Source of the DNA: Chloroflexota bacterium
Lineage (GTDB): Bacteria > Chloroflexota > Limnocylindria > Limnocylindrales > CSP1-4
Length of the DNA stretch: 8,220 bases
Assembly (NCBI GenBank): GCA_021814735.1
Contig: JAKAHX010000052.1
Span: 1 to 8,220, forward strand
Reading direction: 5' to 3'
The position numbers and the translations under genes are program-made. Positions 5,903 to 8,220 of this stretch are shown here, one piece after another. Positions within the stretch are counted from its first letter, which is position 1. Every line of letters begins with the position of its first letter. Under the pieces are notes generated by a model. It was not told the origin of the DNA and did no database searches. It was given only the letters and a program-made list of their open reading frames with translations.

Positions 5903-6835
5903 ATGAGCCAGGCGCTCCGGGTGCGCGCGGCGGGCACGGGACCCGCGCATGCCCGGAGGCCCTGGCCGGAATCGTGGGTGGCGGCGGCGTTCATCGCCCC
6001 CGCCGCCCTCGTCGTCCTCTTCGTGGTGGTGGTCCCGCTCGCCCGGGCGGCGTGGATGAGCCTCTTCGACATCAGCCTGGTCCGCCCGGGCGACGAGCCG
6101 TTCGTCGGGCTCGGGAACTACATCGAGCAGCTGACGAGTGGCGACTTCTGGGCGGCCACGTGGCGCGCGCTCTGGTTCACGGTCGTCTCCACGGGACTCG
6201 AGCTGGGGCTGGGGCTGGCCCTCGCTCTCCTGATGGACCAGCCGCTGCGGTTCCGGTGGCTGCTCCGCACGCTGGTGATCCTCCCCTGGGCCCTGCCCAC
6301 CATCGTCAACGCCCTGATGTGGCGCTGGATCGACAACGCCGAGTACGGGGCGCTCAACGCGCTGCTGACGCAACTTGGGATCCTGCACAGCTACCAGGTC
6401 TGGCTCTCGAACAGCGATCTCGCGATGTGGATGGTGATCCTGGCGGATGTCTGGAAGATGACCCCGCTGGTGGCGATCCTGCTCCTGGCCGCCCTCCAGT
6501 CGGTCTCGCCGGAACTGGTGGAGGCGGCCAAGGTGGACGGCGCGACCACGCTCCAGGCGCTGCGGCACGTGCTGCTTCCACTGATCGTGCCGGTGATCCT
6601 GATCGTGCTGGTCCTGCGCACCATGGAGGCCTTCAAGGTCTTCGACATCGTCTGGATCATGACCGGCGGCGGCCCTGCCAACGCCACGCAGACGATCGCC
6701 ATCTACGCCTACCAGACCGCCTACCAGGGGTACGACTTCGGGCGTGGCGCGGCGCTCGGCTACCTGATCGCGCTGGTCATCATGGTCCTCGCGGCCGTCT
6801 ACCTGCGGCTGCTGGGGCGGCTGGGGAGGACCTGA
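5903..6835 (+). CDS. ABC sugar transporter permease, MalF/UgpA-like
   Basis: First of two integral membrane subunits of a carbohydrate importer (CUT1 type). The 310-residue length is typical. After a basic N-terminal tail there are about six hydrophobic segments: ~27-50, 88-111, 119-140, 174-197, 226-242 and 284-302. The cytoplasmic EAA loop that docks on the ATPase is clear at 206-226 (VEAAKVDGATTLQALRHVLLP), with the conserved Glu-Ala-Ala and Asp-Gly-Ala. The motif WIMTGGGPANATQT (251-264) is characteristic of MalF/UgpA-type sugar permeases. The ATG at 5903 has only a weak purine stretch upstream; translation may be limited by it and by the hairpin in the preceding gap. The stop codon lies one base before the start of the next permease, so the two are translationally coupled and should form a heterodimer. 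Confidence 0.95.
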   Translation: MSQALRVRAAGTGPAHARRPWPESWVAAAFIAPAALVVLFVVVVPLARAAWMSLFDISLVRPGDEPFVGLGNYIEQLTSGDFWAATWRALWFTVVSTGLELGLGLALALLMDQPLRFRWLLRTLVILPWALPTIVNALMWRWIDNAEYGALNALLTQLGILHSYQVWLSNSDLAMWMVILADVWKMTPLVAILLLAALQSVSPELVEAAKVDGATTLQALRHVLLPLIVPVILIVLVLRTMEAFKVFDIVWIMTGGGPANATQTIAIYAYQTAYQGYDFGRGAALGYLIALVIMVLAAVYLRLLGRLGRT

Positions 6836-6836
6836 G

Positions 6837-7739
6837 GTGGCCAGCCTCCCGGTCACGGCCGCGCGCCACGGGCCGAGCGCGGGCGTCCGCCTGCGGCGGG
6901 CGCTCCGCGGCGGCGTCCTCTACGCCGGCATGCTCGTGGCGCTGGTGGTGATCCTCGCCCCGTTCGCCTGGCTGCTCATCTCGAGCGTGGCGGAGCCGGT
7001 GGATCTGCTGAGCCGGCCGCTGCACTGGATCCCGGCGCACATCTCGTTCGACCGCTTTGCCGCCCTGACGGTGGGCAGCTCGCCGGACGACAGCGCCCAG
7101 AGCTTCCGTGCGGCGCTGGTCAACAGCTCGATCATCGCGTCGAGCGTGACGATCCTCTCGATGGCGGTCGGGACGCTCGCGGCCTATGCGTTCGCGCGAC
7201 TGCACTTCCCCGGCCGCAGCTGGCTGATCCTCGCCTTCATGGCCACCTACATGCTGCCGCCGATCGCGCTGATCCTGCCCCTCTACCAGATCATGAGCGC
7301 GCTCCACCTGCGCGATACCCCCCTCGCCCTGATCATCATCTATGCGTCGTTCGTCACGCCGTTCGTGATCTGGATCATGCGCGGCTACATCGAGACGATC
7401 TCCTCGGAGCTGGACGACGCGGCGCGCGTGGATGGGTGTTCGCGGCTGGGCGTGCTGGTGCGGGTGATCGTGCCGGTCTCCGCGCCGGGCCTCGTATCGA
7501 CCGGCCTGCTGGCCTTCCTGATGGCCTGGGACGAGTTCCTTTACGCGCTGATCATCACCCAGACGAACGCGTCCAAGACGCTGCCGGTGGCCATCAACGA
7601 CTTCATCGGACGGCACGGCGTGGACTTCGGACTGCTGGCGACCGGCGGTGTCATCGCAGCCCTCCCGCCGGTCATCATCGCGTTCGTCTTCCAGCGGTAC
7701 ATCGTGGCCGGGCTGACCGCGGGGAGTGTCAAGGGGTGA
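6837..7739 (+). CDS. ABC sugar transporter permease, MalG/UgpE-like
   Basis: Second membrane subunit of the importer, partner of the preceding permease. The 300 residues contain about six hydrophobic segments: ~27-50, 95-121, 127-150, 161-182, 212-240 and 264-290. The EAA loop at 191-213 (ELDDAARVDGCSRLGVLVRVIVP) carries the conserved Asp-Gly. The long periplasmic stretch after the first segment (PLHWIPAHISFDRFAAL) and the FLMAWDEFLYALIIT segment are usual for MalG-like proteins. The start is a GTG at 6837, supported by GGGGAGGA (6823-6830) within the end of the previous gene; GGAGG is seven bases from the GTG. No ATPase gene follows within the window; a SIS-domain gene comes next. Confidence 0.95.
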   Translation: MASLPVTAARHGPSAGVRLRRALRGGVLYAGMLVALVVILAPFAWLLISSVAEPVDLLSRPLHWIPAHISFDRFAALTVGSSPDDSAQSFRAALVNSSIIASSVTILSMAVGTLAAYAFARLHFPGRSWLILAFMATYMLPPIALILPLYQIMSALHLRDTPLALIIIYASFVTPFVIWIMRGYIETISSELDDAARVDGCSRLGVLVRVIVPVSAPGLVSTGLLAFLMAWDEFLYALIITQTNASKTLPVAINDFIGRHGVDFGLLATGGVIAALPPVIIAFVFQRYIVAGLTAGSVKG

Positions 7740-7906
7740 CCGGGGCCCGTCGGAGCGTGCCCGGGTCGGACGCGTCCCGGGTCGGTTCGGACGCGTCCCG
7801 GATCGGTTCGGACTCCCCGGCCGGCGGGACCACGCCGACTTGCCGTCCCATCTCCACCTCGGCACGGCGGCGCCTCGGACGCCTGCGGCCCGACGGGCCG
7901 GACGAG
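7740..7906 (+). other. Permease-SIS gap containing a tandem repeat
   Basis: These 167 bases lie between the permease stop and the ATG where recognisable SIS homology begins. They may be an untranslated leader, or may encode a 57-residue N-terminal extension read from GTG 7736, which overlaps the permease stop as GTGA and has GGGGAG (7721-7726) nine bases upstream. The frame is open throughout, but the product would be Arg/Ser/Gly/Pro-rich with no recognisable similarity. No promoter is obvious. Confidence 0.5.
7766..7813 (+). repeat. 21-bp tandem repeat with palindromic core
   Basis: Two adjacent 21-base units (7766-7786 and 7787-7807) differ at a single position (G7781 versus A7802), and a six-base start of a third unit (TCGGAC, 7808-7813) follows. 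Each unit contains the perfect 10-base palindrome GGACGCGTCC. The unit is seven codons long, so if translated it would give SDASRVG-SDASRIG-SD. It could be paired operator sites, a slippage-generated repeat, or a coding repeat. Confidence 0.8.
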
Positions 7907-8220
7907 ATGGGCCGTGAGCTGGCGGAGGGCCCCGCCGCCGTGGCGGCCACGCTCGAGGCGATCCGGCCGGAGCGCCAGGGTGCCGACGAGATCCTGGCGG
8001 CAGCAGAGCGCATCGTCCTGCTGGGGACTGGCGCCTCGCTCGCGATGGCACGGGCGGCGGTGCCAGCGTGGCGCGCCGCCGAACAGGCCGGAACCCGCCG
8101 CGGCGCAACGGGAGCCGGCACCGGGGCTGACCGGCGTCCACGCGCGGTGCTCGTCCGTGAGTCGACCGAGGCCGTCTTCGGCGGGGTGGACGGCGACACC
8201 TTCCGGCGGGGCGACGCGGT
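7907..8220 (+). CDS. SIS-domain sugar-phosphate protein (3' partial)
   Basis: N-terminal part of a sugar isomerase (SIS) domain protein, the fold found in the isomerase half of GlmS and in AgaS-type amino-sugar deaminase/isomerases. The N-terminus MGRELAEGPAAVAATLEA matches the usual SIS opening (M-x-x-EI-x-EQP-x-x-x-x-x-TL). It is followed by the first beta strand and glycine turn RIVLLGTGASLAMARAAVPAW, then strand VLVREST and FRRGDAV, where the second strand of the fold begins as the window ends. The frame is open for 104 codons to the edge. I place the start at ATG 7907 because family similarity begins there, although it lacks a good ribosome binding site; GTG 7736, with a better site and a stop/start overlap with the permease gene, would add 57 residues. 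Its place in the operon suggests it acts on the phosphate of the imported sugar, perhaps an amino sugar. The exact reaction cannot be told from this fragment. Confidence 0.75.
   Translation, partial: MGRELAEGPAAVAATLEAIRPERQGADEILAAAERIVLLGTGASLAMARAAVPAWRAAEQAGTRRGATGAGTGADRRPRAVLVRESTEAVFGGVDGDTFRRGDA

Noticed and set aside
5537..8141. Two long minus-strand open frames opposite the permease genes (5537-6856 and 6780-8141)
   Set aside because: Low-complexity Arg/Asp/Gly/His-rich translations with no motifs, antisense to well-supported membrane proteins; they are composition artefacts.
1..8220. tRNA/rRNA genes, CRISPR arrays, insertion sequences, phage genes or toxin-antitoxin pairs
   Set aside because: No cloverleaf-like sequences, spaced repeats, transposase motifs or small paired genes could be recognised on either strand.

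Overview
The window is a GC-rich stretch of bacterial DNA (about 70% by eye, with strongly G/C-biased third codon positions). Most genes lie on the plus strand. The gene types (lipoprotein solute-binding protein, zinc-less ROK regulator, LDH, Tag, dCMP deaminase) and the composition suggest a free-living Chloroflexota or Actinobacteria-like lineage. This placement is an inference; nothing seen here fixes the taxon.

Left part (1-3084), housekeeping genes. The window opens inside a DsbA-type thioredoxin-fold protein (CPFC active site), which runs convergently into an L-lactate dehydrogenase on the minus strand. A 168-bp divergent gap separates ldh from a plus-strand pair: a zinc-dependent dCMP/cytidine deaminase-family protein and, 7 bases later, DNA-3-methyladenine glycosylase I (Tag). 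Both are concerned with nucleotide or DNA quality. A strong hairpin at 3157-3180 closes this unit.

Right part (3179-8220), a carbohydrate-uptake operon. A sigma70-like promoter and a small imperfect palindrome precede a ROK-family regulator. It is followed by a sugar-binding lipoprotein, two ABC permeases (MalF-like, then MalG-like), and the start of a SIS-domain sugar-phosphate isomerase/deaminase-like protein cut by the window end. No ABC ATPase is present, so the importer probably uses a shared MsmK/UgpC-type ATPase or one encoded further on. ROK regulator plus SBP and permeases plus SIS protein is the usual layout of an amino-sugar or related sugar utilisation locus: the lipoprotein captures the sugar, the permeases import it, the SIS enzyme acts on a phosphorylated derivative, and the ROK protein senses the sugar. 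The substrate itself cannot be read from this sequence.

The window looks mostly conventional; I found no convincing undescribed system. The points most worth checking are the ROK protein without its zinc motif, a 21-bp tandem repeat with a palindromic core just after the permease operon, the ambiguous start of the SIS gene across that repeat, and several hairpins in the gene gaps.
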